A stretch of 64,000 nucleotides of DNA from CAYTLW01 sp964438735 (GTDB lineage: Bacteria > Myxococcota_A > UBA9042). Made by a program: the position numbers and the translations under genes. This document shows, piece by piece, positions 52,057 through 63,114 of this stretch. The DNA lies in the NCBI GenBank assembly GCA_964438735.1, contig CAYTLW010000028.1, positions 3,397-67,396 of the forward strand, given 5' to 3'. Every line of letters begins with the position of its first letter. Position 1 is the first letter of the stretch. The notes below the pieces were generated by a model. That model made no database searches and was not told the origin of the DNA. It saw nothing but the letters and a program-made list of their open reading frames with translations.

Positions 52057-55000
52057 TCAGGGTGCGCAGAGTATCGGCGGGGGGGAGACCCGGCGGATGG
52101 CGTGGCCGTTGTAGTCGCCGACCAGGAAGCCACCCTTGCCGTCGGGCATGATGCCAGCGGGCCAACGGAAGCGCGCTTGCTCGCCCTTGCCATCGGCGAC
52201 CCCTTTCAGTGCGCCGACGAGCGAGGTGACGGTGCCGTCTGCGGCGAGGTGGCGAATCCGCTTGTTATCGCCGTCGTTGAAGACGACGCTCCCACCTCCG
52301 GCCAGCGCGAGCCCGCCCGGGTAGCTGAGCTGCACCGCCGCCCCCTTGCCGTCAGCGAAGCCTTTGCTGCTGCCGATGACCGTGCTCACGTTGCCCTTGC
52401 TGTCAATTTTGCGGATGCGGTGGTTGCGATAGTCGACGACCAGGATGTCGCCCTTGCTGTCCATGACGATACCCCGTGGGCCGTTGAACTGGGCTTGTCC
52501 CGACGGGCCATCCTTGAACCCCTTCACGCCGCTTCCGGCGATGGTGCTGACGACGCCGTCGGCGGTGACCTTGCGTACCCGGTGCCCGCCCGCGCTGGTG
52601 AAGAGCAGAGCGCCAGCGGCCGTCATGAACAAGGACTGGGGCTCGTTGAGTTGGGCCGCAGCGCCCTTGCCATCTGCGAAGCCCTTGGTGCTGCCGGCGA
52701 GGGTCTTCACGTCGCCCTTCGCGTCGAGGTAGCGGATGCGATGGTTGAAGCGGTCGGAGATGTAGACCCGGCCCTTGCCGTCGTCCCACAGGCCGCGTGG
52801 ACCGTTGAACTGCGCCTTCGCCGCCGCGCCGTCGAGTACTCCTGCGACGCCGCTGCCTGCGACCGTGCCCACCTGTCCCTTGGTGTTCAGTGAGCGGATG
52901 CGATGGTTGGCCGCGTCGCTGATCCAGATGTCGCCGTTGGCCCTGACGATGGCGGTGTGGGGATGGGCAAACTCCGCCTGCGCTGCTGGACCGTCGAGGT
53001 ATCCTTCGATACTGCCGGCGATGGTGGTCACCGACCAGCGCTTGTCGATGGCGCATTTGCCGCCCAGGCAGGCGGTGGTGGTGCACTTGTCGCCGTCGTC
53101 GCAGGGAGCGACGAGATTGCTGTGCAGGCACTTGGCCGTGGTGCCGTCGCAGGTGTCGGCGGTGCATGCGTTGCCATCGCTGCAATTCTTGGTGGCGCCC
53201 GTGCAGCGGCCCTTGCTGCAGGCGTCGTTGGCCGTGCAGGCGTCGCCATCGTCGCACTTGCCGCTGGCCGGGCTGTGCAGGCAACCGGCCTTCTTGTCGC
53301 ACTTGTCGATGGTGCAGACGTCGCCGTCATCGCAGGCGCTCTGGCCCGATTGCAGCACGCGGATGCGATCGTTATGGGAGTCGGCGAGCCAGACCTTGCC
53401 TTTGCCGTCGCCGTGCAGGTTGAGCGGCTGCCAGGTGCGCATCAAGGCAGCCCGTCCGTCGCGGAAGCCGCGGTCCAGGTTCGGTGCCAGGGTGGTGACG
53501 GTCTCGTTTCCTTCGATCCGGCGCACCGGCGCGAAGTTGCGGGTCGTGATCATCGAGTCTGACGGTCCCAGGGCGAGAGAGTAGGCGGTGGTGATCCTCG
53601 CCACGCCCTTGACGCCGTCGATCTCGCCCGTACCCGGGGCGTTGGCGATGGTCTGCACGCTGCCATCTGTGTCCACGCGCCGGATCCAGCCCACCTTCGT
53701 GGTCGGGTGACGTGAGACCACCCAGACCCGGTCCTTCTTGTCGACCGCGATCCCGGATAGCTGGCCGAATTGCGCCTTGTCCTTGGCGCCGTCAACGTGA
53801 CCCGCCGCACCGCTGCCTGACAGCGTGCTTACGGTGCCATCCGGCGCCACGCGCCGGACGCGATTGCTATACCAGTCGGCCACGTAGACGCGATCCTTGC
53901 TGTCGATGGCCAGCGAACGTGGCCACGCGAAGCTGGCCTTGCTGCCCTTGGCGTCCACGCTGCCCTGTCCACCGCTGCCGGCCAGGGTGGTCACCGTGCC
54001 ATCGGGTGCCACAGTTCGGACGCGTTGGTTGACGTAGTCGGCCACGTGGGCGTTGCCCTTGCTGTCGCGGATCACATCTCGTGGGTCATTGAACATCGCC
54101 GCTGCGCCCTTGCCGTCGGCGAATCCCGCCTTGCCGCTGCCGGCCAGCGTGCTGACCAGACCGTCGGAGGTCACGTGCCGCAGAACGTGGTTCTTTGCGT
54201 CGGCGATCAGCCCGCTTCCGTCCGCCTTGACGGCCACGCCGGCGGGCCAGCGCAGACGCGCGTTCTGCCCGCGACCCTCGCGATAACCCCGACTGGCCTC
54301 GCCGGCGATGGTGCTGACCATGCCATCGGGGGTCACCTTGCGGATGCTCTGATCGCGGAAGCCGGCGACGATGGTATTGCCCTGACCATCGATGGCCACG
54401 CCGCGCGGGCGGGAGAAGCCGGCCGCATCGGCGAGCCCATCGATCGCGTCCTGCACGCCGCTGCCGGCCACCGTGCTCATCGAGCCGGCGAGGTCCAGCC
54501 GACGAAGGCGGCGATTGCCCTCGTCTGCGATCAGCACCTGTCCCTTGGCGTCGACGGCCACGTCGAAGGGGAACTTGAGCAGCGCTTCGGCCACCGGACC
54601 ATCCTTGAATCCCGACTTGCCGCCGGCGATCGTCTCGACCACGCCGGTGGGGCTGATCCGGCGCAGGGCATGGTTGCGTCGATCGGCGACCCAGGCGTAC
54701 CCCTTGGCGTCGACGTCGATGCCCTCCGGCGTGTTGAACATGGCCGCGAAGCCGGGCCCGTCAGCGAGTCCGGCCTTGCTGCCTGCGATCGTGGTGACGA
54801 CTCCCTGCGGGTCGATGCGCCGGATCCTGTGATCGTCCCCGTCGGCGACCCAGATCATGTTCTTGTCGTCCAGCGCCAGCCCGGCGGGCCGCTTGAATTG
54901 CGCTGCCGTGCCCTTGCCATCGGCATAACCGCGGGTACTGCCAGCGAAGGTCGACACCACGCCATCGGCGGCGATCCGGCGAACGCGCGAGTTGCCGCCG

Positions 55001-58000
55001 TCGGCCACCCACGCGACGCCGGCGTCGTCGGCGACCACGTCTTCTGGCATGTGGAATCTCGCCGCCGCGCCCTTGCCGTCGGCGAAACCCGTGAACCCGC
55101 CGGCGACCGTGCTGACGGCGCCGTCGGGCGTTAACTTGCGGATGGCGTCGTTGGAGGTGTCGGCCACCCAGGTGTCGCCCTTGCCGTCGACGTGCACGCC
55201 CGTTGGCCAGTTGAAGCGCACGCGATCCCCCTTGCCGTCCACATGGCCGGCGCCGCCGCCGACCCAGGTGGTCGCGATCCAGTTGGGGATGAGCACGCAC
55301 TTGCCCGCGATGCAGTTGGCCGTGGTGCAGGCGTTGCCGTCATCGCACTGGGCGTGGCTCTCGGTGTTGGCACAGTTGCCACTGGCGGGGTCGCAGACGT
55401 CGTTTGTGCATACGTTGCCGTCGTCACAGGACTTGGCCAGGTGGCTGCAGACGCCGGTCTGGCTGCTGCAGGCGTCGGCGGTGCAGGCGTTGAGGTCGTC
55501 GCAGTTCGCCTTGGGCGGGATGAGCTTGCGGATGCGATTGTGGGAAGTGGCCCAGATGACGCCCCCGGCGCCCAGGACCATGCCTGCGGGTTGGATGGTG
55601 GCCAGCGCGGCGGGGCCGTCGGAGAAGTTGCTGGAGTCGCTGCCCGCGATGGTGGTCACCGCGCCGTCGATGCCGACGCGCCGCAACCGACTGTTCTGAC
55701 CGGCCACGTAGAGCACGCCATCGAAGGTGGCGGCGATGGTGCCGGGGCGCTCGAACATGGCCACGGGGCCGGCGCCGTCCTTGTAGCCGGCCTTGCCGCT
55801 GCCGGCGACCGTGCTGACTACGCCGTCGACGCTGATCCGCCGCACCCGATGGCCCCAGATCTCCGTCACATAGAGGTTGCCCACGCCGTCGAATGCCACG
55901 TTGCCCGGCCCGTTGAACGACGCCTCGAGCGCCTTGCCGTCCACGCTGCTCTTCTTCCCCGAACCGGCGTAGGTCGTCACCGTGCCGTCTGGGGCGATCA
56001 CTCGAATGCGATTGTTGTCATAGTCCGCCGCGAAAATGCTTCCGTTGGCTGCCCTGGCGATCCCGAAGAGCCTGCCGAAACGTGCGATCGGCCCCTTGCC
56101 GTCGACAAATCCCTTGCTGCCATTGCCTGCGAGCGTGGCGAGCTGTCCACTGGTCGAGAGCCGGCGCATGCTGAAGTTGTTCATGTCGGCCACGTAGATC
56201 TCGCCCTGAGTGCCGATGGCGACTCCGCGGGGTCCATCCAGGCGGGCGCTGACGCCTGGCCCATCGACGAAGCCGTTGATGCCGCCGCCGGCCAGGGTCG
56301 TTGTCTTGCCACCCTGGCTGACACGGCGGACCGCGTGGTTGCCAAAATCAGCCACCACCAGGTCTCCCGAGGCCTCCATGGCGATGCCCACCGGGAATTT
56401 GAACGCCGCCAGCTCGCCCGGACCATCGACGTGAAGGGCGCCGCTGCCGGCATACGTGCTGATCAAACCGTTGGTGGCCAGGTAGCGGATGACGGAATTG
56501 GAGGTGTCGGCGATCACCACGGCGCCGGCTGCGGTCACGGCGAGTCCATACGGATACGCCAGGCGAGCGCTGGCAGCGGGACCGTTGATGTAACCGAGCT
56601 TGCCGTCGCCGGCCGCCGTGGTCACCGTGCCATCGGGGGCAACGCGGCGAATGCGCTGATTGGCCCAGTCGGCCACGAAGATGTTGTCCTTGCCGTCGAC
56701 GCCAATGCCCTGCGGCTTGTTGAACTGGGACGCGCTGCCCTTGCCGTCCTTGTATCCGGCCGCACCGCCGGCGACGGTGGACACCGTGCCGTCTGGGGTC
56801 ACCTTGCGGATTCGATGATTGTCCGTGTCGGTCACGAAGAGATCGCCCTTGCTGTTGAACGCCAGGCAGGCCGGCCGCCGGAAACGCACCGCCGCGCCCT
56901 TGCCATCGGCATACCCCCACTTCGTATTGCCGACGAAGGTGGACACGGTGCCGTCTGCGGCGATCTTGCGGATTCGAGCGTTCAGACGATCGACCACGTA
57001 GGTGTGGCCGTCCGGCCCGGCGGTCACATCGCGCGGGAAGTTGAACATGGCCGCCTTGCCCTTGCCCTCTGCGAAGCCCGGCTTGCCGTTGCCCGCCAGC
57101 GTGCTGACCACACCCTTGGCGTCGATATAGCGGATGAGGTGGTTGATGGGCTCGGCCACCAATACGCCGCCCTTGCCATCCACGCCGACGCCCCAGGGCT
57201 CCTTGAAGCGGGCGACGTCGCCCTTGCCGTCCACTGCCCCTGGCTCTCCCGTGCCCGCGACGGTGCTGACCTGACCGGAGGGCGTGATGCGCCGGATGCG
57301 ATGGTTGGTGTGATCGGCGACCAGGACGTTGCCCTTGGCGTCGATGGCGACGTCGAAGGGGTGCGAGAACTGGGCCACGTCTGGCGGCCCATCCTTGTGC
57401 TCGGTGCCGCCGATCCCGGCGATGGTCTCCACCAACCAGCCCGTGGTGGCCTTGCAGGCGCCCGACGGTTGGCAAATGCTTGACGCGCACGCGTCGCCAT
57501 CTTCGCAGGCACCATCCCGCGGCGTATTGGCGCAGGCGCCGGTCGCGGCGACGCACCAGTCCTTGGTGCAATCCTTGCCATCATCGCAGTCTCTCTGGGT
57601 GCCTGCACAACTGCCCTTGCTGCAGGTGTCCTTGATCGTGCACGCGACGCCGTCATCACACGCTCCGGTGGCCGCCGCGTGGCTGCAGCCCGCCTTGGCG
57701 TCGCATTTGTCCGCCGTGCAGGGGTTGCCATCGTCGCAGTCGCTCTTGGGTGGCTTGAGTTCGCGGACCGTGTCGCCGAAGAGCTCGACGACGAGGAGGC
57801 GGCCGTCTGGCATCGCCGTGATGCCGGTCAGGTTGACGAACGCGGCGCTCATGCCGTGGCCGTCGATGTGACCGCGGCTGGCGGCGACCGGGGTGGTCAC
57901 CACGCCGTTCGGCGCGACGCGTCGGATGGCGATGTTGTTGCGATCGATGACCCACGCGGCGCCGTCCGGGGCGATGGTGAGCTTGCCCAGCCGGGAGAAG

Positions 58001-61000
58001 GACGCCTTCTTGCCCAGGCCATCGACGAACCCCGTCTTCCCGCCAGCAACCGTGGTGACAAGGCCATCCGGGGTGATGCGCCGCAGGAGCGCGACGTTCC
58101 CGTCGCTCACCCAGAGTCGACCCTGCTTGTCGACCTCGACATCGACGGGCCATTCGAAGCTGGCGGCTGTGCCCTTGCCATCCACGGCAGCCTTCTTGCC
58201 GTCGCCGGCGAAGGTGGTGACCACGCCATCGGGGGTCACCCGGCGGATGCGGCGATTGCCCGAGTCGGCCACCCAGATGACGCCCTTGCTGTCGGCTGCC
58301 ATACCGCCCATGAAGCTGAACAGGGCCGCGCTGCCGGTGCCGTCCTTGTAGGCGTTGTGGTTGCCAGCCAGGGTCGTGACCATGCCCTGTGGGCTGATCT
58401 TGCGCAGGCGCTTGCTGTTGCCGCTGACAAAAACGTTACCGCTTGGGTCGACCGTGATGCCCACCGGCGCGGAGAAGGTGGCCACCGCGGCCGGACCGTC
58501 GGAGGTGCCCGCCACGCCGCTGCCGGCATAGGTGCTCACCGTGCCATCCGGCGCGATTCGGCGAACGACGACGCCAGCGTTCTCGACCACGAAGGCGTTG
58601 CCCTTGTCATCTGCGGCGACGTCGATGGGGTGGAAGAACGCGGCCGCGCTGCCACGACCATCTGCGTGCTTCAGCCAATGTCCGGCCACCGTCACCACCT
58701 GGCCAGCGCCGGTCAGGCCCTTGATCTTGTTGTTCCAGTTGTCGCAGATGAGGACCACTCCGTCCGCGCCCACCGCCACGCCGGCCGGACGCACGAAACG
58801 CGCCTTGTGAGCCGGGCCGTCCTGATCGCCAGCCAGGCCGCTGCCCGCGATGGTGGTGACGACGCCGTCCTCACCAACCTGTCGGATGCGATGGTTGAAT
58901 ACGTCGCTGAGTACGACGCCCCCCTTGCCGTCGGTGTTGATGTAGTTCGGCCGATTGAAGGTCGCGGCCTTGCCCTTGCCGTTGCCGCTGCCGCCGCTGC
59001 CGCTGCCCGCGACCGTCGTGACCGTGCCGTCGAGGTCGATGCGGCGGACGCGGCGATTGGAGTAGTCAGCCACCCAGACGCGACCCTTGGCGTCCACCGC
59101 CACGTCATTGGGGGCGTTGAACTTCGCCGCGCTGCCCTTGCCATCGGCGTAGCCGGAGGCGCCGCCGGCGAAGGTCGACACCGTGCCGTCCGGGGCCACC
59201 TTGCGGACGCGATGGTTGTTGCGATCGGCCACGTAGACGTTGCCCTTGGCGTCGACGGCCAGTCCGGTCGGCCGGGCGAACCTGGCCGCCTTGCCATTGC
59301 CTTCGGCGAATCCGGATTCCCCGGCGCCTGCCAGGGTGGAGACCGTGCCGTCCGGAGCGACCCGGCGGATCGCGTGGTTGTTGGTGTCCGCGACCCAGGC
59401 CACTCCCTTGGCGTCCAAGGCGATACCGTTCGGGTTGAGGAAGCTCGCCGCTTCGCCCTTGCCGTCGCCGAATCCAGACACGTTGCCCGCGACCGAGCTG
59501 ATGTTGCCGGACTTGTCCAGCCGGCGGATGCGTTGATTGCGGGTGTCGGCGATCCAGATCGAGCCATCCGGCGCGACGTCGAGGTCCGCGGGTACGCGGA
59601 ACGTGGCATTCAGGGCCGGGCCGTCGGCCACGCCAGGTGCGCGACCGGCCAGGGTGCCCACGGAGTACTTGGGTACCGTGGCGCACTGACCCGCGATGCA
59701 GTCGGTCCAGGTGCATGCCTTGCCGTCGTCGCACTTGCCGTGCAGGTGCACATTGGCGCAGACGCCACTGCCCTTGATGCAGCTGTCGGTGGTGCAGACG
59801 CTGCCGTCGTCGCAGGTCTTGGCTTTGGCTTTGCACGCGCCCGACACACAACTGGACGTTGTGCAGGGATCCCCGTCCAGGCAGAGCGCGCCGTCTTTTG
59901 CCGTCGTGTGGCCGCACTTGCCCGACTTGGGATCGCACGCGTCGGCGGTGCACCACTTGTCATCGGAGCAGGAAACATTGGGATCGGCGAGCTTGCGCAC
60001 GCTCCGGCTGAGCACATCAGAGACGTAGATGGCGCCATCAACGCCGACAGCCACGCCCCAAGGCCAGCCGAATCGCGCCAGCGCGCCTACGCCGTCGGTG
60101 TAGCCGGAGTTCTCGCCCCCCGCCAGGGTCACGACCTTGCCCGACGGCGACACCCGTCGAATCCTGTTCGAGGTGGACCCGACCACCACCAGATCGCCGG
60201 AGGGCAATACGTCAATGGCGCTGGGGGCCAGGAAGCGCGCTGATTTGCCCAGGCCGTCGAAAGACGAGCTGGTGCCGCCGCCGGCGACCGTGGTGACCAC
60301 ACCTGCCGGCGTGATGCGCCGGATCCGGTTGCCGATGATCTCAGTGATGTAGATGAGTCCATCATTGCCCAAGGTCAGGCCGTAGGGCAGGTCAAACTTC
60401 GCCGCGGCGCCCTTGCCGTCCGCATAGCCCTTGCTGCTGCCCGCAAGCGTCGCGACGGTCGCGCCCATCCCCGGCTTCCACGCGATGGCACGGATGCGGT
60501 GATTGGTCGAGTCCGCCACGTAGAGCACGCCAGCGTCGCCCATGGCCAGACCGTGTGGGCTGTTCAGTTTCGCGCCGGACGATGGACCGTCGACCGCGCC
60601 AGCGCCCTTGCCGCCGACCACGGTGGTCACCTCGCCGAGCGGCGTTACCTGCCGGATGGCGTGGTTGTAGTTGTCGGCGGCGTAGATCAATCCAGATGGA
60701 GCCACATGCAGGGCGATGGGCCGATAGAATTTCGCTGCCTTGCCAACCCCATCGGCCAACCCCTTCGTACCGCCGGCCACGGTGCTGATGGCGCCATCGG
60801 GTGCCATGCGCCGAATGGCATGGTTGTCGTAGTCGGCGATGTAGACGTGGCCGTGGCTGTCCGCGGCGACGCCGCGTGGGCCATCAAAGCGGGCCAGGCT
60901 GGCCTTGCCGTCGACGAAGCCGGCGTTGAGTGCGCCCACGAAGGTGGAGGTGGTGCCATCGGCGGCCACCCGACGAATCAAGCTGTTGCCCCAATCCGAT

Positions 61001-62907
61001 ACGTGCGCCACACCCTTTGCGTCCACAGCCACACCGAAGGGGCGGTAGAATCTGGCCACGTTGGCCTTGCCATCGACATAGCCGGTGCCGCTACCGGCAA
61101 GCGTCTTGACGGTGCCATCGAGAGCGATCGTTCGGACCTTGGAGTTGAACGTGTCGCCCACATATAGCGTGCCCTTTGCGTCCACTGCGATGGCGAATGG
61201 CCGCGCGAAACTGGCCGACTTCGCGGCGCCATCTGCGAAGCCGTACGTGGAGCCTGCGATCGTGGTCACGGTGCCATCAGCAGCGATCCGCCGAATGAGG
61301 CTGTTGCCGCGGTCGGCCACGTAGAGGGTGTCCTTGGCGTCAATGGCCAGGCCGGAGGGTTTCACGAACGACGCGGCCGTGCCTTTGCCGTCCTTCTTGC
61401 CCTTGGCGCCGCCGGCGAAGGTGCTGACCGCGCCATCGGGCGTCACCCGGCGAATGCGATGATTGCGTACGTCGGACACGAAGATGTCGCCCTCGCTGTG
61501 CACAGCCAGATCCCAGGTACGATCGAATCGCGCGGCTGCACCGTTGCCGTCGGCGAAGCCGGGTTCACCACCGGCCAGCGTTGTCACGTTGCCGCCGGTT
61601 GCGATCACGCGCAGGCGATTGTTGAGCCGATCGGCGACGTAGACCTGTCCGGTGGCGCCGGCGGCGACCCCGGCTGGACCGTTGAAGCGGGCTGCGGCGC
61701 CCTTGCCGTCGGCGAAGCCGCGCTGACCGCCGGCCAGGGTCGTGACCGTGCCATCCGGGGCGACGCTGCGAATCCGGTCGTTGGCCATGTCGGCCACCAG
61801 GAGGTTGCCCTTGGCGTCGAAGTCCAAACCATGTGGGAAGGACACGCGCGCCTTGTCGCCCTTGCCATCGGCGAAGGGCACAAAGCCGCCGGCGGCCTGG
61901 GACACGGCCCATGTCGGCACCTGGGTGCATTTGCCGGCCAGGCAGGTGGCGTCTCGGCAGAGGTCGCCATCTTCGCATGGGCCACCCTTGGCCACGTGCA
62001 GGCACTTGGCGGTCTTGGCGTCACAAGCGTCGGCGGTGCAGTCGTTGCCATCGTCGCAGCTGATCGGCGAACCGACGCATGTGCCGGCCTTGCATGTATC
62101 TTCGCCGGTGCAACCCTGGCCGTCGTCGCACTTGGCCGTGTTGGCTGTCGCCTTGCACCCGGTCTTCTTGTGGCAGCTGTCGTTGGTGCAGCCGTTGCCG
62201 TCATCGCAATTCAGGTCCTGGCCAGGCAAGCACAAGCCCTGGTTGCACTTGTCGTTCAGGCTGCAGATGTTGCCGTCGTCGCAGGGCGCGACGTTGTGGC
62301 TGTACTTGCAGCCCACCTTGGGATCGCAGCCGTCGACGCTGCACGGGTTGTCGTCATCGCAGTCGGTCTTGGCGCCGGGTACACACTTGCCGCCTGCGCA
62401 GCTGTCGCCGGAGGTGCAGGCGTCGCCGTCGGTGCAGCTGGCCGCCGCCGGCAGGTGGATGCAGCCCTTGGTGGCGCTGCAGATGTCGTGCGTGCACGCC
62501 TGCTTGTCATCGCAGGCGGCGTCGCTGGCGGCCGACTGACAGCCCTTGGTGCCGGCGCAGGTGTCCACGGTACAGTCGACGTCATCGCTGCAAGGAGCGC
62601 CGGTATCCGTCTGGCCGTCGCAGTCGTTGTCGACTCCGTCGCAGGTCTCGGTGGTGGCATCGGGAGCGTCGCAGGCGGGTACGGGATCTCCGGCCTTGAC
62701 CTCGCCCGCTGTGCAGGAACGCTGCCCGCTGCAGGCCCCGGTCGGGTCGGCGCAGGTGGTGGTCGCGCCTGCGGTCAGCGCCCAGCCGCTGCAGGTACAG
62801 GTGCCGCCGGCGGCCGGCCTGCACTGCTTGACGGTCTTGCCGTCGACGTCCTTGCCGTCGGCGCATGTGTGACCCTTGGGGCAGTCGGCGTCGGCCTGAC
62901 AACCCAC
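52057..62907 (-). CDS. Giant NHL-propeller/Cys-rich surface protein (main part, after in-frame TAG)
   Basis: This is the 3616-residue remainder of a gene whose 5' end is 63115-63465; both parts are in one frame, split by a single TAG. The frame is open from 63114, and 62907 is the first start codon after the stop. It begins with Cys modules and the MopE-type motif CDGVDNDCDGQTD, then CDDGNxCTxDxC repeats to about 61900. From there NHL blades come in five blocks separated by Cys-rich linkers near 59990-59660, 57750-57430, 55510-55270 and 53340-53040. I count 12, 12, 12, 12 and 6 blades, which fits nine six-bladed propellers. Typical blade elements are VTTIAGS, DGKGAAARF, GVAVDAKGNVYVAD and NHRIRRVAPDGT. 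It is paralogous to the gene at 3-9545. Likely an extracellular binding scaffold. Confidence 0.9.
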   Translation of the reverse strand: MGCQADADCPKGHTCADGKDVDGKTVKQCRPAAGGTCTCSGWALTAGATTTCADPTGACSGQRSCTAGEVKAGDPVPACDAPDATTETCDGVDNDCDGQTDTGAPCSDDVDCTVDTCAGTKGCQSAASDAACDDKQACTHDICSATKGCIHLPAAASCTDGDACTSGDSCAGGKCVPGAKTDCDDDNPCSVDGCDPKVGCKYSHNVAPCDDGNICSLNDKCNQGLCLPGQDLNCDDGNGCTNDSCHKKTGCKATANTAKCDDGQGCTGEDTCKAGTCVGSPISCDDGNDCTADACDAKTAKCLHVAKGGPCEDGDLCRDATCLAGKCTQVPTWAVSQAAGGFVPFADGKGDKARVSFPHGLDFDAKGNLLVADMANDRIRSVAPDGTVTTLAGGQRGFADGKGAAARFNGPAGVAAGATGQVYVADRLNNRLRVIATGGNVTTLAGGEPGFADGNGAAARFDRTWDLAVHSEGDIFVSDVRNHRIRRVTPDGAVSTFAGGAKGKKDGKGTAASFVKPSGLAIDAKDTLYVADRGNSLIRRIAADGTVTTIAGSTYGFADGAAKSASFARPFAIAVDAKGTLYVGDTFNSKVRTIALDGTVKTLAGSGTGYVDGKANVARFYRPFGVAVDAKGVAHVSDWGNSLIRRVAADGTTSTFVGALNAGFVDGKASLARFDGPRGVAADSHGHVYIADYDNHAIRRMAPDGAISTVAGGTKGLADGVGKAAKFYRPIALHVAPSGLIYAADNYNHAIRQVTPLGEVTTVVGGKGAGAVDGPSSGAKLNSPHGLAMGDAGVLYVADSTNHRIRAIAWKPGMGATVATLAGSSKGYADGKGAAAKFDLPYGLTLGNDGLIYITEIIGNRIRRITPAGVVTTVAGGGTSSSFDGLGKSARFLAPSAIDVLPSGDLVVVGSTSNRIRRVSPSGKVVTLAGGENSGYTDGVGALARFGWPWGVAVGVDGAIYVSDVLSRSVRKLADPNVSCSDDKWCTADACDPKSGKCGHTTAKDGALCLDGDPCTTSSCVSGACKAKAKTCDDGSVCTTDSCIKGSGVCANVHLHGKCDDGKACTWTDCIAGQCATVPKYSVGTLAGRAPGVADGPALNATFRVPADLDVAPDGSIWIADTRNQRIRRLDKSGNISSVAGNVSGFGDGKGEAASFLNPNGIALDAKGVAWVADTNNHAIRRVAPDGTVSTLAGAGESGFAEGNGKAARFARPTGLAVDAKGNVYVADRNNHRVRKVAPDGTVSTFAGGASGYADGKGSAAKFNAPNDVAVDAKGRVWVADYSNRRVRRIDLDGTVTTVAGSGSGGSGNGKGKAATFNRPNYINTDGKGGVVLSDVFNHRIRQVGEDGVVTTIAGSGLAGDQDGPAHKARFVRPAGVAVGADGVVLICDNWNNKIKGLTGAGQVVTVAGHWLKHADGRGSAAAFFHPIDVAADDKGNAFVVENAGVVVRRIAPDGTVSTYAGSGVAGTSDGPAAVATFSAPVGITVDPSGNVFVSGNSKRLRKISPQGMVTTLAGNHNAYKDGTGSAALFSFMGGMAADSKGVIWVADSGNRRIRRVTPDGVVTTFAGDGKKAAVDGKGTAASFEWPVDVEVDKQGRLWVSDGNVALLRRITPDGLVTTVAGGKTGFVDGLGKKASFSRLGKLTIAPDGAAWVIDRNNIAIRRVAPNGVVTTPVAASRGHIDGHGMSAAFVNLTGITAMPDGRLLVVELFGDTVRELKPPKSDCDDGNPCTADKCDAKAGCSHAAATGACDDGVACTIKDTCSKGSCAGTQRDCDDGKDCTKDWCVAATGACANTPRDGACEDGDACASSICQPSGACKATTGWLVETIAGIGGTEHKDGPPDVAQFSHPFDVAIDAKGNVLVADHTNHRIRRITPSGQVSTVAGTGEPGAVDGKGDVARFKEPWGVGVDGKGGVLVAEPINHLIRYIDAKGVVSTLAGNGKPGFAEGKGKAAMFNFPRDVTAGPDGHTYVVDRLNARIRKIAADGTVSTFVGNTKWGYADGKGAAVRFRRPACLAFNSKGDLFVTDTDNHRIRKVTPDGTVSTVAGGAAGYKDGKGSASQFNKPQGIGVDGKDNIFVADWANQRIRRVAPDGTVTTAAGDGKLGYINGPAASARLAYPYGLAVTAAGAVVIADTSNSVIRYLATNGLISTYAGSGALHVDGPGELAAFKFPVGIAMEASGDLVVADFGNHAVRRVSQGGKTTTLAGGGINGFVDGPGVSARLDGPRGVAIGTQGEIYVADMNNFSMRRLSTSGQLATLAGNGSKGFVDGKGPIARFGRLFGIARAANGSIFAADYDNNRIRVIAPDGTVTTYAGSGKKSSVDGKALEASFNGPGNVAFDGVGNLYVTEIWGHRVRRISVDGVVSTVAGSGKAGYKDGAGPVAMFERPGTIAATFDGVLYVAGQNSRLRRVGIDGAVTTIAGSDSSNFSDGPAALATIQPAGMVLGAGGVIWATSHNRIRKLIPPKANCDDLNACTADACSSQTGVCSHLAKSCDDGNVCTNDVCDPASGNCANTESHAQCDDGNACTTANCIAGKCVLIPNWIATTWVGGGAGHVDGKGDRVRFNWPTGVHVDGKGDTWVADTSNDAIRKLTPDGAVSTVAGGFTGFADGKGAAARFHMPEDVVADDAGVAWVADGGNSRVRRIAADGVVSTFAGSTRGYADGKGTAAQFKRPAGLALDDKNMIWVADGDDHRIRRIDPQGVVTTIAGSKAGLADGPGFAAMFNTPEGIDVDAKGYAWVADRRNHALRRISPTGVVETIAGGKSGFKDGPVAEALLKFPFDVAVDAKGQVLIADEGNRRLRRLDLAGSMSTVAGSGVQDAIDGLADAAGFSRPRGVAIDGQGNTIVAGFRDQSIRKVTPDGMVSTIAGEASRGYREGRGQNARLRWPAGVAVKADGSGLIADAKNHVLRHVTSDGLVSTLAGSGKAGFADGKGAAAMFNDPRDVIRDSKGNAHVADYVNQRVRTVAPDGTVTTLAGSGGQGSVDAKGSKASFAWPRSLAIDSKDRVYVADWYSNRVRRVAPDGTVSTLSGSGAAGHVDGAKDKAQFGQLSGIAVDKKDRVWVVSRHPTTKVGWIRRVDTDGSVQTIANAPGTGEIDGVKGVARITTAYSLALGPSDSMITTRNFAPVRRIEGNETVTTLAPNLDRGFRDGRAALMRTWQPLNLHGDGKGKVWLADSHNDRIRVLQSGQSACDDGDVCTIDKCDKKAGCLHSPASGKCDDGDACTANDACSKGRCTGATKNCSDGNACTADTCDGTTAKCLHSNLVAPCDDGDKCTTTACLGGKCAIDKRWSVTTIAGSIEGYLDGPAAQAEFAHPHTAIVRANGDIWISDAANHRIRSLNTKGQVGTVAGSGVAGVLDGAAAKAQFNGPRGLWDDGKGRVYISDRFNHRIRYLDAKGDVKTLAGSTKGFADGKGAAAQLNEPQSLFMTAAGALLFTSAGGHRVRKVTADGVVSTIAGSGVKGFKDGPSGQAQFNGPRGIVMDSKGDILVVDYRNHRIRKIDSKGNVSTVIGSSKGFADGKGAAVQLSYPGGLALAGGGSVVFNDGDNKRIRHLAADGTVTSLVGALKGVADGKGEQARFRWPAGIMPDGKGGFLVGDYNGHAIRRVSPPPILCAP

Positions 62908-63114
62908 GCCGCAGAAGGCGCCCGTGGCGCCCCAGTTGACGCAGGCAGCGGTCGCATTGCCGGTCTTGGTGCAATCGGCGTTGGCATTGCACGGACCGCA
63001 CAGGGTGACCGCGGGGTCAATGCAGACCTTGGTGCCGTTCAGTTCGGCGCAGGTCTGCGGCGCGGCGCAACCGTTGCCGCAGGGCGCAGCGCACGCCCTG
63101 GAGCCGTCCGCCAG

